The notes under the pieces were generated by a model. That model was not told where the DNA came from, searched no databases, and saw only the letters and a list, made by a program, of their open reading frames with translations. A stretch of DNA of 64,000 bases, from positions 124,001 through 188,000 of the forward strand of contig NZ_JAJMOY010000003.1 in NCBI RefSeq assembly GCF_020991415.1, read 5' to 3'. The stretch is from Flavobacterium sp. ENC (lineage in GTDB: Bacteria > Bacteroidota > Bacteroidia > Flavobacteriales > Flavobacteriaceae). Of this stretch, positions 17,652-27,428 are shown one piece after another; the first letter of the stretch is position 1, and the number at the start of each line of letters is the position of its first letter. The translations under genes were made by a program, and so were the position numbers.

Positions 17652-18854
17652 ATGAAATTTGGCATTATAAAAGAAAGAAAAAACCCACCAGACAGACGTG
17701 TTGTCTTTGCCCCAAATGAACTGACAAAACTGAAACAGCTTTATAAAGACGCTACAGTTAAAGTTGAAAGTTCAGATATTAGAATATTTTCTGATGTTCA
17801 GTACCAAAGTTTAGGGATAACTATTACAGATGATGTTTCCGGCTGCGATGTTTTATTTGGAGTGAAAGAAGTTCCGGTAGAAAATTTGATACCAAATAAA
17901 TCATATTTCTTTTTTTCCCATACCATCAAGAAACAACCTTATAATAGGAAGCTGTTACAAGCTATTTTAGAGAAAAATATCGATTTATACGATCATGAAA
18001 CTATCGTAGACAGCAACAACAGAAGGCTGATCGGATTTGGAAAATATGCCGGAATGGTCGGCGTTTATAACGGAATTCGCGCTTTCGGAATAAAATTCGA
18101 ATTGTTTAAATTGCCTAAAGCAGAAACTCTTGCCGGAAAAGATGCCCTGATTATGCATCTGAAACGCATTACATTGCCCCCTTTAAAATTTGTGATTACC
18201 GGAACCGGTAAAGTAGGAAGCGGAGCGAAAGAAATTCTGGACGCCATAAAAATAAAAGAAATTACGGTTGAAAATTATTTAACCAAAAACTATACGCAAC
18301 CGGTTTATGTGCAGCTGGATGTGTTGGAATACAACAAAAGAATTGACGGACAGGTTCTTGATTTTAATGATTTTTTGGCACATCCGGAGGCCTACGTTTC
18401 TGATTTTGAAAAATTTACGAAAGTAACCGATATTTATTTTACGGGACATTTTTACGCCAGTGAAGCACCGGTAATTCTGACAAGGGAAATGTTGAATGCC
18501 AGCGACTGCAGGATAAAAGTAGTAGCCGATATTTCCTGTGATGTCAATGGTCCGATTGCCTGTACCTTGCGTGCTTCTACGATTGCAGAGCCTATCTATG
18601 GATATTGGCCGGTAGAAGGTACAGAAGTGGATGTTTTTCATCCCGGCGCAATTGTCGTAATGGCGGTGGATAATCTGCCATGCGAAATTCCAAAAGATGC
18701 CAGTGAAGGTTTCGGCGAACAATTTATGGAACATGTCATTCCCGCTTTCTTTAATGGAGATAAGGACGGAATTCTGCAAAGAGCCAAAATAACGGAGAAA
18801 GGGAAACTGACCCCGAGATTCAGCTACTTACAGGATTATGTAGACGGGGAATAA
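17652..18854 (+). CDS. NAD(P)-dependent oxidoreductase, saccharopine/alanine dehydrogenase-like
   Basis: A 400-residue cytosolic dehydrogenase of the AlaDH/PNT superfamily, closest in layout to the lysine-forming saccharopine dehydrogenase. N-terminal substrate domain: MKFGIIKERKNPPDRRVVFAPNE with the KERKNPPDRR active-site segment, then FFFSHTIKKQPYNRKLL. Dinucleotide fold around residue 178 (FVITGTGKVGSGAKEIL). Later, VVADISCDVNGPI is characteristic. Physiological substrate is not certain; lysine degradation or synthesis is one possibility. A -7-like TATATTTG lies about 55 bp upstream. Confidence 0.8.
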   Translation: MKFGIIKERKNPPDRRVVFAPNELTKLKQLYKDATVKVESSDIRIFSDVQYQSLGITITDDVSGCDVLFGVKEVPVENLIPNKSYFFFSHTIKKQPYNRKLLQAILEKNIDLYDHETIVDSNNRRLIGFGKYAGMVGVYNGIRAFGIKFELFKLPKAETLAGKDALIMHLKRITLPPLKFVITGTGKVGSGAKEILDAIKIKEITVENYLTKNYTQPVYVQLDVLEYNKRIDGQVLDFNDFLAHPEAYVSDFEKFTKVTDIYFTGHFYASEAPVILTREMLNASDCRIKVVADISCDVNGPIACTLRASTIAEPIYGYWPVEGTEVDVFHPGAIVVMAVDNLPCEIPKDASEGFGEQFMEHVIPAFFNGDKDGILQRAKITEKGKLTPRFSYLQDYVDGE

Positions 18855-18858
18855 GTTT

Positions 18859-18953
18859 TTAGTCTCAGTCTCAGTTTGCAGTCTCAGTTTACAGTCTGGG
18901 AGGGTAGTGTAAATTTACCATTCCAACAACTGAAAACTGAGACTGACACTGAA
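18859..18953. repeat. Imperfect inverted repeat of AGTCTCAGT words
   Basis: Left arm TTTTAGTCTCAGTCTCAGTT and right arm AACTGAGACTGACACTGAAT pair with few mismatches across about 55 bp. The left arm is itself a run of AGTCTCAGT words. It lies between two convergent genes and may act as a terminator. A related low-complexity stretch lies on the far side of fumC. Confidence 0.6.
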
Positions 18954-18962
18954 TACTTTTTT

Positions 18963-20348
18963 TTACACCATTTCGTTCGGTTTTACCCAGGCATCAAAAT
19001 CCTCCGGAGTCACATAACCTAAACGAACAGCTTCCTCTTTTAGGGTTGTGCCGTTTTTGTGTGCGGTTTGCGCAATTTCAGCGGCTTTATAATATCCGAT
19101 TTTGGTATTTAGTGCGGTAACCAGCATCAGTGAATTGTCTACCAATTCTTTGATGCGTTTGTGGTTCGGCTCGATTCCCTGTGCACAGTGTTCATCAAAT
19201 GAAACACAGGCATCTCCCAATAAATGGGCTGACTGAAGGAAATTGGCAGCCATAACAGGTTTGAAAACATTCAGTTCATAATGCCCCTGCATACCACCAA
19301 CAGCAATGGCCATATCGTTTCCGATCACTTGTGCGCAAACCATGGTCAAAGCCTCGCATTGTGTCGGATTTACTTTTCCGGGCATTATGGAGGATCCCGG
19401 CTCGTTTTCGGGAATATGAATTTCCCCGATTCCGGAACGCGGCCCTGAAGCTAACATTCGGATGTCATTCGCAATTTTATTTAGCGAAACAGCCAGTTGT
19501 TTTAAGGCTCCGTGTGTTTCTACAATAGCATCATGAGCTGCTAAAGCTTCAAATTTATTTTCAGCAGTAACAAAAGGATGGTTGGTGAAATTTGCAATAT
19601 ATTCCGCTACTTTCACGTCGTATCCTTCCGGAGTGTTAAGTCCTGTTCCTACTGCGGTTCCTCCGAGTGCAATTTCAGCTAAATGCGCCAGCGTATTCTT
19701 CAATGCTTTTAATCCGAAAGTTAATTGGGCAGCGTAACCTGATATTTCCTGGCCTAAGGTAAGCGGCGTGGCATCCATAAGGTGGGTACGGCCAATTTTC
19801 ACTACATCTTTATAAGCTATTGCTTTCGCTTGCAATGTATCTCTTAACTTTTCTACACCCGGAATGGTGGTTTCTACAATCATTTTATAGGCGGCGATAT
19901 GCATTCCGGTTGGAAAAGTATCATTGGAGGATTGTGATTTGTTGACATCGTCATTTGCTTTTATGAATTGCTCGCCTTCACCAATTTGAAAACCTTTAAG
20001 AACCTGCGCGCGGTTGGCGATTACTTCATTTACGTTCATGTTGCTTTGCGTACCCGAACCTGTCTGCCAGATCACCAATGGAAACTGATCGTCTAATTTT
20101 CCTTCTAATATTTCGTTGCAGACTGCTGCAATAGCGTCTCTTTTTTCGAGAGGCAAAACACCCAAATCGTAGTTGGCATACGCAGCTGCTTTTTTTAAAT
20201 AAGCAAAGCCTTCTATAATTTCTTTTGGCATAGATGCCGAAGGTCCTATTTTAAAATTGTTTCTGGAACGTTCTGTCTGCGCACCCCAATATTTATCGGC
20301 CGGGACCTGAACTTCTCCCATGGTGTCTTTTTCTATTCTGTATTTCAT
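18963..20348 (-). CDS. fumC: Class II fumarate hydratase
   Basis: Reversible hydration of fumarate to malate in the TCA cycle; iron-independent homotetramer. Start placed at [25 protein letters not shown], where the family begins; the open frame extends 89 codons further upstream without homology. The resulting 461 residues match the usual length. Catalytic and binding segments: [12 protein letters not shown], the [10 protein letters not shown] region after [21 protein letters not shown], and the mobile active-site loop [11 protein letters not shown] near residue 317. Monocistronic; the promoter faces that of a small membrane protein. Confidence 0.95.
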   Translation of the reverse strand: MKYRIEKDTMGEVQVPADKYWGAQTERSRNNFKIGPSASMPKEIIEGFAYLKKAAAYANYDLGVLPLEKRDAIAAVCNEILEGKLDDQFPLVIWQTGSGTQSNMNVNEVIANRAQVLKGFQIGEGEQFIKANDDVNKSQSSNDTFPTGMHIAAYKMIVETTIPGVEKLRDTLQAKAIAYKDVVKIGRTHLMDATPLTLGQEISGYAAQLTFGLKALKNTLAHLAEIALGGTAVGTGLNTPEGYDVKVAEYIANFTNHPFVTAENKFEALAAHDAIVETHGALKQLAVSLNKIANDIRMLASGPRSGIGEIHIPENEPGSSIMPGKVNPTQCEALTMVCAQVIGNDMAIAVGGMQGHYELNVFKPVMAANFLQSAHLLGDACVSFDEHCAQGIEPNHKRIKELVDNSLMLVTALNTKIGYYKAAEIAQTAHKNGTTLKEEAVRLGYVTPEDFDAWVKPNEMV

Positions 20349-20404
20349 TTGTTTGATTGTATAATATATTTGTAAAATGTATTCTTTAAAATGTGATCGT
20401 AGAA

Positions 20405-20470
20405 CACTAAGTCCGTAAACTGCGACTGCGACTACAACTGCAAACGGAGACCGAGACTGAAAACTAAAAA
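20405..20470. repeat. Low-complexity ACTGCGACTGCGACT stretch
   Basis: Degenerate direct repeats of about 6 bp (ACTGCG, ACTACA, ACTGCA, GAGACCGAGACTGAAAACT) lie upstream of fumC. The words resemble the CAGTCTCAGT repeat downstream of fumC, so related filler sequences bracket this gene. Confidence 0.5.
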
Positions 20471-20541
20471 AAAAGCCCTTATTTAAAATCAGTTTAAATA
20501 TACGGATAATTGTGATTTTATAAAAATTGATTTGGTTTTTA

Positions 20542-20572
20542 TTGGCAAGGAAAAATATAAAAGCTACATTTG
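20542..20572 (+). promoter_or_regulatory. Candidate Bacteroidetes promoter
   Basis: TTGG (-33 element) is followed after 20 bases by TACATTTG (-7 consensus TAnnTTTG), 27 bases upstream of the start codon of the small membrane protein. Spacing and both boxes match the phylum consensus. Confidence 0.55.
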
Positions 20573-20599
20573 TGCTTACATTCAAAAATTCCGGAAAAC

Positions 20600-20770
20600 A
20601 TGTTTGAATTTTCACAGTACTTAGGTTTTTTACTTTTCTTAACCATACTAACTATAGGGTTTTGGTTAATGTTCTTCTTAGTTGGTTTCGTATCTTATTG
20701 GGTTACGGGAGCAAGCTGGGAAATGTTCAAAGAAATGAGAGCAAAGAAAAAGCGAGAACAATCGATTTAA
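20600..20770 (+). CDS. Small membrane protein (56 aa)
   Basis: Hypothetical protein. Start at [13 protein letters not shown], chosen over an upstream ATG ten codons earlier because it lies at the normal distance from a good promoter. One or two hydrophobic segments (residues ~7-40, [20 protein letters not shown] onward) are followed by a charged tail ([13 protein letters not shown]). A strong terminator follows, so the unit is a complete single-gene transcript. No function can be assigned. Confidence 0.7.
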   Translation: MFEFSQYLGFLLFLTILTIGFWLMFFLVGFVSYWVTGASWEMFKEMRAKKKREQSI

Positions 20771-20788
20771 TATTAAATTGATTTCATA

Positions 20789-20822
20789 AAAAAAGGACCC
20801 GTTTTTACGAGTCCTTTTTTTT
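20789..20822 (+). terminator. Rho-independent terminator
   Basis: AAAAAGGAC / GTCCTTTTT stem with an 11-12-base loop and a T8 run. Confidence 0.8.
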
Positions 20823-20892
20823 ATTCCGAAAATTCAAATTCCAATGTAGAAAATTCAAATTCCAATATAGAAAATTCAAACTTCAATAAAAA

Positions 20893-20954
20893 AAAATCCA
20901 AATTCCAATTTCTAAAACTTATAACTAAGTATTCGAAATTGGAATTTGGATTTT
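20893..20954. repeat. Perfect inverted repeat AAAATCCAAATTCCAATTTC
   Basis: The 20-bp arms are perfectly complementary, separated by 22 bp. The left arm is preceded by three degenerate copies of AAAATTCAAATTCCAA. It lies just beyond the stop of the outer-membrane barrel gene, where it may serve as a terminator. A related hairpin lies at 26041-26084. Confidence 0.75.
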
Positions 20955-20979
20955 AAAATTTTTGGAATTTTAACCTAAG

Positions 20980-23487
20980 TTATCCCGGAAATTCTCCACC
21001 GCCATCATTTCCTCCTTCTTTCTGGCCAGGATTCTTTTCTCTTTCATTTTTAGCTTTGTTAAAACGATACGTGAACGATAAGTTGAATTGACGTTTACGG
21101 AATTGCATTTCGCCATAGGATGTCTGACTCTCAAATGTTGTATCATTTTGGAGATACGTATAAGACCTCATGATTCTGGAGTTAAAAATATCACTAATAT
21201 TGAAAGCAATTGTTGCTTTATCTTTTAATACGTCTTTGCTAAATGCTGTATTCATAGAAAATTGACCCAGGTTTTTACCCTGCGCTGTTTTTTGTTCGCC
21301 GTTATAAACACTGCTCAGTTGCCAGTCGATTTTGTATGGTAAAGTTACTTTTGAACTAATTCTTGCGAACCATGTATTAGCTTGATTGTTAAGGTTCTGT
21401 GTTATTAGATTTCCTTTAGTATCGGTGTATGAGTTTTCTCCGGTAGTTTTTACGTTATATAAATTGAAGTTACTGTTTAATCTCCACCATTTAAATGGCG
21501 TATAATTTAATGTAAACTCAAAACCAAATTTTTGTTCTTTTCCTAAGTTAATTGGCCTGCTTTTAATAACCGGAATTCCATCAATTGTTTCACCTGGTTG
21601 AGGAGTTACGACCTCGCCATCAGGAGTTACAACATCACCTGTAGGAGATCGTACAAAGCTAAAAACATCTTTTGTGTCTTCAAAATAAGCGGAAGTATTG
21701 AATGTTACTTTGTCCCAGCGTTTGATATATCCGATATCATATTTATCTGTTAGAGAGGGATCTAAATCCGGATTTCCCTGAAAGATATTTACATTACTTG
21801 AATAGTTTACTGCGGGGTTCATGAAACGGCCTCTTGGTCTTGATAAACGTTTGCTGTAACTTGCTGTAAAATTACTCTGATCTGAGATTTCGTAGCTAAT
21901 AAAAGCACTTGGAAATAAATTATTGTATTTCTTCGTATTGAATTCCTGTGTATCTAAAAGATTCACCTCGATATTAGTGTCTTCCCAACGCAAACCAAAT
22001 AAATAAGAGAATTTATTTACCTTGAATCCATATTGAGTGTAAATTGCGTTTATGTTTTCCTTGTATTCTAAAATATTTGATGATTTTGGATCCGGAATAC
22101 CCTGATTGTTGGTTATGACATATTTGTTGTTCAGGTCGCCAAAACTTCCTTTGTATCCAGCTTCAAACTGACTGCCTTTTCCTAATGGCAAAACATAATC
22201 AGCTTGTAATTGTACTTGTTTTTGAACCTGATCATTTAACGTAGTATTGAAATTTGGAGCTGCAGTAATAATACTATTACTATCATCTGTATTTCTTGAA
22301 ATCGATAAATCAGCGGTAAGTTTATGTCCTTTATCGTTGAAGTTTTTAATTAAATTTGAAGTATATTCTACGTTTTCGCTATCAGTATCCCCATTGTTTA
22401 AACGGAAAGAAGTTCCCGTAAAAATATGATTGGCATCAAAATTATTGTAGTTAATTAAGTCTCTGGTATCTCCAGTGCTTTTTTGGTAATTAATAGCATT
22501 TGTCCAAAAAGTATTCGGAGCAACTGTCCACTCTATACCGGCTCTTCCGTTAAATCCATCATTTGTTCTCTTAGTATCACGATCTTCATCTAAGAAACCT
22601 TTAGGGCTGCCGTTAGCATTAAAATATTCCGTATTTGTTAATCCGCCACCTTCATTGGTTCTATAGTTGTACCCTGCAGTCGTAAAGTAGTTTAATTTTT
22701 CGGTTTTATAATTCAGGTTCGCACTTAAACCATAAGTTTCAGGAAGTCCCGTAGAAGCAATAAAAGTTCCGTTAAGACCCTGGTTTTTTCCTTTTTTAAG
22801 GATAATATTAATTAAACCTGAACCACCTTCGGCATCATAACGCGCAGACGGATTGGTAATAACTTCTACTTTGTCAATCGCATCGGCAGGCAGCTGGCGT
22901 AAAGCTTCGGCCACATTAATGGCATTTGAAGGTCTTCCGTCAATTAAAATCCTGATATTGTCACTTCCTCTTAAGCTGACATTTCCTTCGGTATCGACAG
23001 AGACAGACGGCACATTATCCAAAACGTCACTAACAGTTCCGCCCTTTACCATCATATCCTGCCCAACGTTATAGACTTTTTTGTCCAGTTTTATTTCCAC
23101 GGTAGATTTTTCTGCACGAACGACAACTTCATTCAGCTGTGCCGCATCTTCAGAAAGATTTACAACACCTAAATTGGTGTCGCCCTGAATGCTTTTTTGT
23201 TTGATTTCGGTTGCTTTAAACGAAATAAATTCAATTTTTATGTCGTAAGTTCCCGGAGCAACAGCCACTTCAAATTCTCCTTTAGGATTTGTAATTCCAC
23301 CTGCAATAACTTTAGTATCATTAGGGGCCATAATCGAAATTGTAGCATATTCCAAAGGTTGTCTGCTTACTTTTTCGAAAACTTTTCCGGTAACTTTTAC
23401 CTTGTTGCCAGATGGCGGCTGTTGTGCATAGTTGTAAAAACTTGTAAAAAGCACTACAAGTAATACAGCAAATTTGATTTGTTTCAT
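20980..23487 (-). CDS. TonB-dependent-receptor-like outer membrane beta-barrel protein
   Basis: An 835-residue outer-membrane protein. Start placed at MKQIKFAVLLVVLFTSFYNYAQ, which gives an SPI signal; the twelve upstream codons are basic and spurious. Domains: a carboxypeptidase-regulatory-like beta-sandwich (about 25-115), a plug-like region (about 120-240, with IRILIDGRPSNA and VEVITNPSARYDAEGGSGLINIILKK), then a large barrel of the OMP_b-brl_3 type ending RQFNLSFTYRF. After the last strand is a charged Gly-rich tail (EREKNPGQKEGGNDGGGEFPG), an unusual extension past the normal terminal aromatic residue. No SusD partner is adjacent, so substrate is unknown. Confidence 0.88.
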   Translation of the reverse strand: MKQIKFAVLLVVLFTSFYNYAQQPPSGNKVKVTGKVFEKVSRQPLEYATISIMAPNDTKVIAGGITNPKGEFEVAVAPGTYDIKIEFISFKATEIKQKSIQGDTNLGVVNLSEDAAQLNEVVVRAEKSTVEIKLDKKVYNVGQDMMVKGGTVSDVLDNVPSVSVDTEGNVSLRGSDNIRILIDGRPSNAINVAEALRQLPADAIDKVEVITNPSARYDAEGGSGLINIILKKGKNQGLNGTFIASTGLPETYGLSANLNYKTEKLNYFTTAGYNYRTNEGGGLTNTEYFNANGSPKGFLDEDRDTKRTNDGFNGRAGIEWTVAPNTFWTNAINYQKSTGDTRDLINYNNFDANHIFTGTSFRLNNGDTDSENVEYTSNLIKNFNDKGHKLTADLSISRNTDDSNSIITAAPNFNTTLNDQVQKQVQLQADYVLPLGKGSQFEAGYKGSFGDLNNKYVITNNQGIPDPKSSNILEYKENINAIYTQYGFKVNKFSYLFGLRWEDTNIEVNLLDTQEFNTKKYNNLFPSAFISYEISDQSNFTASYSKRLSRPRGRFMNPAVNYSSNVNIFQGNPDLDPSLTDKYDIGYIKRWDKVTFNTSAYFEDTKDVFSFVRSPTGDVVTPDGEVVTPQPGETIDGIPVIKSRPINLGKEQKFGFEFTLNYTPFKWWRLNSNFNLYNVKTTGENSYTDTKGNLITQNLNNQANTWFARISSKVTLPYKIDWQLSSVYNGEQKTAQGKNLGQFSMNTAFSKDVLKDKATIAFNISDIFNSRIMRSYTYLQNDTTFESQTSYGEMQFRKRQFNLSFTYRFNKAKNEREKNPGQKEGGNDGGGEFPG

Positions 23488-23582
23488 TGTTGTTTTTGGT
23501 TTCTTTTTCTTCTTAGACCGCAAATTTAGCTTTTGGTTTAAAGAGAAAAGTCACAAAAAAATGTTAAGGCTGTTCTTTATAA

Positions 23583-23927
23583 TCATTCTAAAAAAGAAGC
23601 TACTACATCCAGATTTCTTCCAATGATGGCTTTTCCGTCTTTTATAACAATCGGACGTTCGATTAAGATGGGATGATCGGCCATAGCCTGGATAATTTCA
23701 TCATCAGTCATGGTCTTTTCCTTATAATTTTCGATCCAGATTTTTTCTTTAACCCGCACTAACTGAAGGGGCTTTAAATCTAGTTTTCCAAGTAAGGATT
23801 TTAAATCAGCAACGGAAGGTGTTTCTGTGAGATACGGAATGATTTTGTAGTCCTGACCGGACTGGTCCAAAAATGCAAGACAGCTTCTTGATTTTCCGCA
23901 ACGCGGATTGTGGTAAATTTCTATCAT
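23583..23927 (-). CDS. arsC: ArsC-family arsenate reductase (glutaredoxin type)
   Basis: A 114-residue thioredoxin-fold reductase converting arsenate to arsenite. The catalytic cysteine is Cys10 in HNPRCGKSRSC, followed by the family motifs LVRVKEKIWIE and HPILIERPIV, whose arginines bind the oxyanion. Short ArsC/Spx-like proteins of this size are also called YffB-like, and their true substrate may differ. No arsR or arsenite pump is adjacent, so a dedicated arsenic operon is not supported. Confidence 0.8.
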   Translation of the reverse strand: MIEIYHNPRCGKSRSCLAFLDQSGQDYKIIPYLTETPSVADLKSLLGKLDLKPLQLVRVKEKIWIENYKEKTMTDDEIIQAMADHPILIERPIVIKDGKAIIGRNLDVVASFLE

Positions 23928-24041
23928 TTTATTTTTTTAATTTATTAGAGGATAGTTAAAGTAAAAAATTCGGTATTTTAGCAATACCAAAAATAAGACT
24001 TACTTATTAAACTGAATTCTCATTTTTAAACTTTTATAAAT

Positions 24042-24974
24042 ATGTTTTTAGAACAAGGAATTAAACCCGAAAATAAATTCTGGAAATATCTTTTAGGATC
24101 TGTTTTCATCATTACCGCTTCATTTATTGGTCAGATTCCTTTTTCTATTGCGGTTCTTTATAAAGCTTTTAAATCAAATAAGTCTTTTCCAACGGACAGT
24201 GATTCGGCTTTAAAAATGTTTGAACCCAATCTGACGTTGTTTTTGGTAATGATTTCTTTCGCTTTTGCTTTTGCCGGAATTTACTTTGTGGTGAAATACC
24301 TGCACAATCAGACTATTTTGTCCATAACAACATCCCGCAGTAAAATAGACTGGTCCCGGGTTTTGTTTTCTTTTGGATTATGGTCGATTTTCTCTGTAAT
24401 TAGTTTTTTAGTAGTGTATTATAAATCCCCTGAAAATTTTGTGTGGAATTTTAAATTGGTTCCATTTGTAATTCTGGTTGTTATTGGCAGTGTGCTGATT
24501 CCGATACAGACCAGTACGGAAGAGTATGTTTTCAGAGGCTACCTGATGCAGGGATTTGCTAATCTGGCTCAAAACAGATGGTTTCCGTTAGTGCTGACCT
24601 CGCTAATTTTTGGTTCAATGCATATTTTTAATCCCGAAGTGGCTAAGATGGGTTATATTATTATGATTTATTATATAGGTACAGGCTTCTTTTTAGGTGT
24701 TCTGACGCTTATGGATGAAGGTATTGAATTGTCGTTAGGTTTTCACGCTGCCAATAACCTGATAGGGGCACTGTTGCTAACTTCGGACTGGTCGGTTTTT
24801 CAGACGAATTCTATTTTTAAGGATATGTCGGAACCTTCAGCAGGTTTAGACGTGATTCTGCCTGTTGTAGTCATTTACCCGATTCTGCTTTTTATTTTTA
24901 GTAAAAAATACGGCTGGAACAACTGGAAAGAAAAATTAACTGGTAAAACTACTATTGTAAAATCATCAAATTAA
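24042..24974 (+). CDS. CPBP-family intramembrane glutamic endopeptidase
   Basis: A 310-residue polytopic membrane protein with the Abi/Rce1-like signature: the paired glutamates and arginine in TEEYVFRGYLMQGF, the FGSMHIFNPE histidine, and the GFHAANNLIG histidine in the last conserved helix. About eight hydrophobic segments. Physiological substrate unknown. The next gene, a MenE-like ligase, starts seven bases after the stop, so the two are co-transcribed. Confidence 0.87.
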   Translation: MFLEQGIKPENKFWKYLLGSVFIITASFIGQIPFSIAVLYKAFKSNKSFPTDSDSALKMFEPNLTLFLVMISFAFAFAGIYFVVKYLHNQTILSITTSRSKIDWSRVLFSFGLWSIFSVISFLVVYYKSPENFVWNFKLVPFVILVVIGSVLIPIQTSTEEYVFRGYLMQGFANLAQNRWFPLVLTSLIFGSMHIFNPEVAKMGYIIMIYYIGTGFFLGVLTLMDEGIELSLGFHAANNLIGALLLTSDWSVFQTNSIFKDMSEPSAGLDVILPVVVIYPILLFIFSKKYGWNNWKEKLTGKTTIVKSSN

Positions 24975-24981
24975 AAATTTC

Positions 24982-26022
24982 ATGTTAGAATTAACACATA
25001 ATAATGTCCATAACTATTTTAAGATAAACGGATATCATCTCAACGCGGCAGATTTATGCCGTGTGGCTTACAGTTATATCAAAGAAGGGGATTCGAACGA
25101 GCAGGCCATTGGCGAATTTCTTCTGGACTGGTTCGATAATAAGGAATTTATCGAAATGAGAACCTCCGGAACAACCGGGCTTCCAAAATTGGTTCGTCTG
25201 GAAAAACGGGCAATGATCCATTCCGCTTTAGCGACCGGAGACTTTTTTCTTTTAGAACCCGGAGACAAAGCCTTATTGTGTTTACCGGTTCAATTTATAG
25301 CAGGGAAAATGATGCTCGTAAGAAGTTTGATTTTAGGTCTTGATCTGGATATAGTAGCTCCAAGTACGGCGCCTTTACTTTTAAACACTACTCAGTATGA
25401 CTTTGTCGCGATGGTTCCGCTGCAGGTTCAAAATTCAATTGAAGCGCTAAAAAACGTAAAGAAATTAATTGTTGGAGGAGCAAAGATGGATGCCGCTCTT
25501 GAGGAAAAAGTATTGCCCCTGAAAACAGAGGTCTACGAGACGTACGGAATGACCGAAACGATTACACATATCGCGGCCAGAAAGGTCGGAGAGAATGTTT
25601 TTACGGTTCTGCCAAATGTAAAAATAGAGCAGGATGAGCGTGGTTGCCTGGTTATTACGATTCCGGTTATGTCAGAAGATCCTGTAGTCACTAATGACCT
25701 GGTTGAAATTGTAAGGGAAAACCAGTTTATATTTTTAGGAAGAATCGATAATGTCATCAATAGTGGGGGAGTAAAGCTTATTCCCGAACAAATAGAAGCC
25801 AAGCTGCTTGATAAAATTAACGGAAGATTTTTTGTAACAGGAATTCCTGATTCTGTCCTGGGCGAAAAACTGATTCTGGTTATTGAAGGCGAAAAACAAG
25901 ATTTTCCAACTGATTTTTTTGATGGTTTAGGTAAGTATGAAAAACCAAAAGAAATTGTTTTTGTTCCAAAGTTCAAAGAAAACGAAAACGGGAAATTATT
26001 GCGTAAACAGAGTTTGGTTTAA
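24982..26022 (+). CDS. menE: AMP-binding protein, o-succinylbenzoate-CoA ligase-like
   Basis: A 346-residue adenylate-forming enzyme. P-loop-like MRTSGTTGLPKLVRLEK, the YETYGMTETITHIA motif A5, and IFLGRIDNVINSGGVKLIPEQIE near the C-terminal hinge are clear. It is shorter than general acyl-CoA ligases because it lacks an N-terminal subdomain, which fits flavobacterial MenE (menaquinone synthesis: activation of o-succinylbenzoate). The other men genes are not in the window, so the assignment rests on size and motif pattern. Co-transcribed with the CPBP protease gene; a bidirectional hairpin follows. Confidence 0.75.
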   Translation: MLELTHNNVHNYFKINGYHLNAADLCRVAYSYIKEGDSNEQAIGEFLLDWFDNKEFIEMRTSGTTGLPKLVRLEKRAMIHSALATGDFFLLEPGDKALLCLPVQFIAGKMMLVRSLILGLDLDIVAPSTAPLLLNTTQYDFVAMVPLQVQNSIEALKNVKKLIVGGAKMDAALEEKVLPLKTEVYETYGMTETITHIAARKVGENVFTVLPNVKIEQDERGCLVITIPVMSEDPVVTNDLVEIVRENQFIFLGRIDNVINSGGVKLIPEQIEAKLLDKINGRFFVTGIPDSVLGEKLILVIEGEKQDFPTDFFDGLGKYEKPKEIVFVPKFKENENGKLLRKQSLV

Positions 26023-26040
26023 CAAATAAAAGTTCAAAAT

Positions 26041-26084
26041 AAAAATCCCAAATTCCAATTTAGCGGTTGGAATCTGGGATTTTT
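26041..26084. terminator. Bidirectional terminator hairpin
   Basis: Arms AAAAATCCCAAATTCCAA and TTGGAATCTGGGATTTTT pair with one mismatch around an 8-base loop, between convergent menE and the RsmB-type gene. Sequence related to the AAATTCCAA inverted repeat at 20893-20954. Confidence 0.75.
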
Positions 26085-26107
26085 TATTTTGAGGAATTTA
26101 TCTCGAA

Positions 26108-27337
26108 TTATTCTTTAATTACAGCATCTTTACGTTCCATTAAAGCCATGTAAAATCCGTCGAAACCAGATTCTGAGGCCAGAATTTTACGATCTTTTAC
26201 GAATGTAAATTGTTTTCCGATTTCAGTTTTTAAGAATTTTTCTACCTGTTCCTGATTTTCAGATGGTAAAACAGAACACGTAGCGTACACTAATTTTCCG
26301 CCTGGCTTTACAATTTTAGAATAACTCTCTAAAACTTCTGCCTGAACTTTACGGATGTTATCGATAAATTCAGGTTGCAGTTTCCATTTGGCATCAGGGT
26401 TTCTTTTCAGCACTCCTAAGCCGCTGCAGGGAGCATCTATCAGGACACGATCTGCTTTTTCATGTAATTTTTTGATCACTTTGGTAGTGTCAATGATACG
26501 GTATTCAATATTAAAAGCACCATTTCTTTTTGCTCTTAATTTCAGTTGTTTCAGTTTGCTTTCGTATAAATCCATTGCAATCAGTTGTCCTTTGTTTTCC
26601 ATCAAAGAAGCAATGTGTAATGTCTTCCCTCCGGCTCCTGCGCAAGTATCGACAACACGCATTCCTGGTTTTACATCAAGAAAACGGGCAACCAGTTGTG
26701 AATTTGCATCCTGAACTTCAAAAAGTCCCTGTTTAAAAGCATCCGTCAAAAATACGTTTGCTCTTTCTTTTAAAACTAAAGCTTCCGGCTGGTCTTTTAA
26801 ATATTCTGTTTCAATATTCAGATCCATCAGGGTATTTCTCAGGTTTTCTTTCGTTCCCTTAAGTGTATTGGTTCTTAAAATAACTTTTGCAGGCTGGTTT
26901 TGTGCAGCAATCTCGGTTGACCAGACTTTTTCGCCTAATTCCTTAACTCCCAATTCATCCATCCAGTCCGGAATAGATTCTTTCAGCGCCCTGATTTTAG
27001 AAAGCTCGTCAAAACGGCCTTTGATTTTTCTTTCCGGTGTTCCTTCCAGCTGTCTCCAGTCCGGAATAGGGTATCCTCTAAGAACAGCCCAAACAGCAAA
27101 CATTCTCCATAAATTGTCCCTGTCAAAAGGCTCTTTTACTTCTGCAATTTCTGCGTATAATCTTTTCCAACGAACAATTTCGTATATCGTTTCAGCAACA
27201 AACTTCCTGTCGGAACTTCCCCAACGTTTGTCTTTTTTTAATGCTCTTGCTACCACTTTGTCTGCATATTCTCCTTCATTGAAGATCGCATTTAAGGAAT
27301 CGATGGTAGTATAAACTAAATTTCTGTGTAATCTCAT
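26108..27337 (-). CDS. RsmB/NOP-family RNA (cytosine-C5) methyltransferase
   Basis: A 409-residue SAM-dependent m5C RNA methyltransferase. The N-terminal ~145 residues are the helical NusB-like RNA-binding part. SAM site VDTCAGAGGKTLHIASLM, motif IV LIDAPCSGLGVLKRNPD and motif VI VYATCSVLPSENQ supply the two cysteines used by the NOP/RsmB chemistry. Target is probably rRNA or tRNA but is not determinable here. Monocistronic. Confidence 0.88.
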   Translation of the reverse strand: MRLHRNLVYTTIDSLNAIFNEGEYADKVVARALKKDKRWGSSDRKFVAETIYEIVRWKRLYAEIAEVKEPFDRDNLWRMFAVWAVLRGYPIPDWRQLEGTPERKIKGRFDELSKIRALKESIPDWMDELGVKELGEKVWSTEIAAQNQPAKVILRTNTLKGTKENLRNTLMDLNIETEYLKDQPEALVLKERANVFLTDAFKQGLFEVQDANSQLVARFLDVKPGMRVVDTCAGAGGKTLHIASLMENKGQLIAMDLYESKLKQLKLRAKRNGAFNIEYRIIDTTKVIKKLHEKADRVLIDAPCSGLGVLKRNPDAKWKLQPEFIDNIRKVQAEVLESYSKIVKPGGKLVYATCSVLPSENQEQVEKFLKTEIGKQFTFVKDRKILASESGFDGFYMALMERKDAVIKE

Positions 27338-27428
27338 TTTAATTATTTGAGTTGCAAAGGTACTATTAATTGATTGAAAGTTAAATTTTTAATTTTGATT
27401 GTTATTTTGACTTTCATTAAAAAGAAAA

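Noticed and set aside
23583..23927. Arsenic resistance operon
   Set aside because: Only an ArsC-type reductase is present; no ArsR, ArsB/Acr3 or ArsM gene is adjacent.
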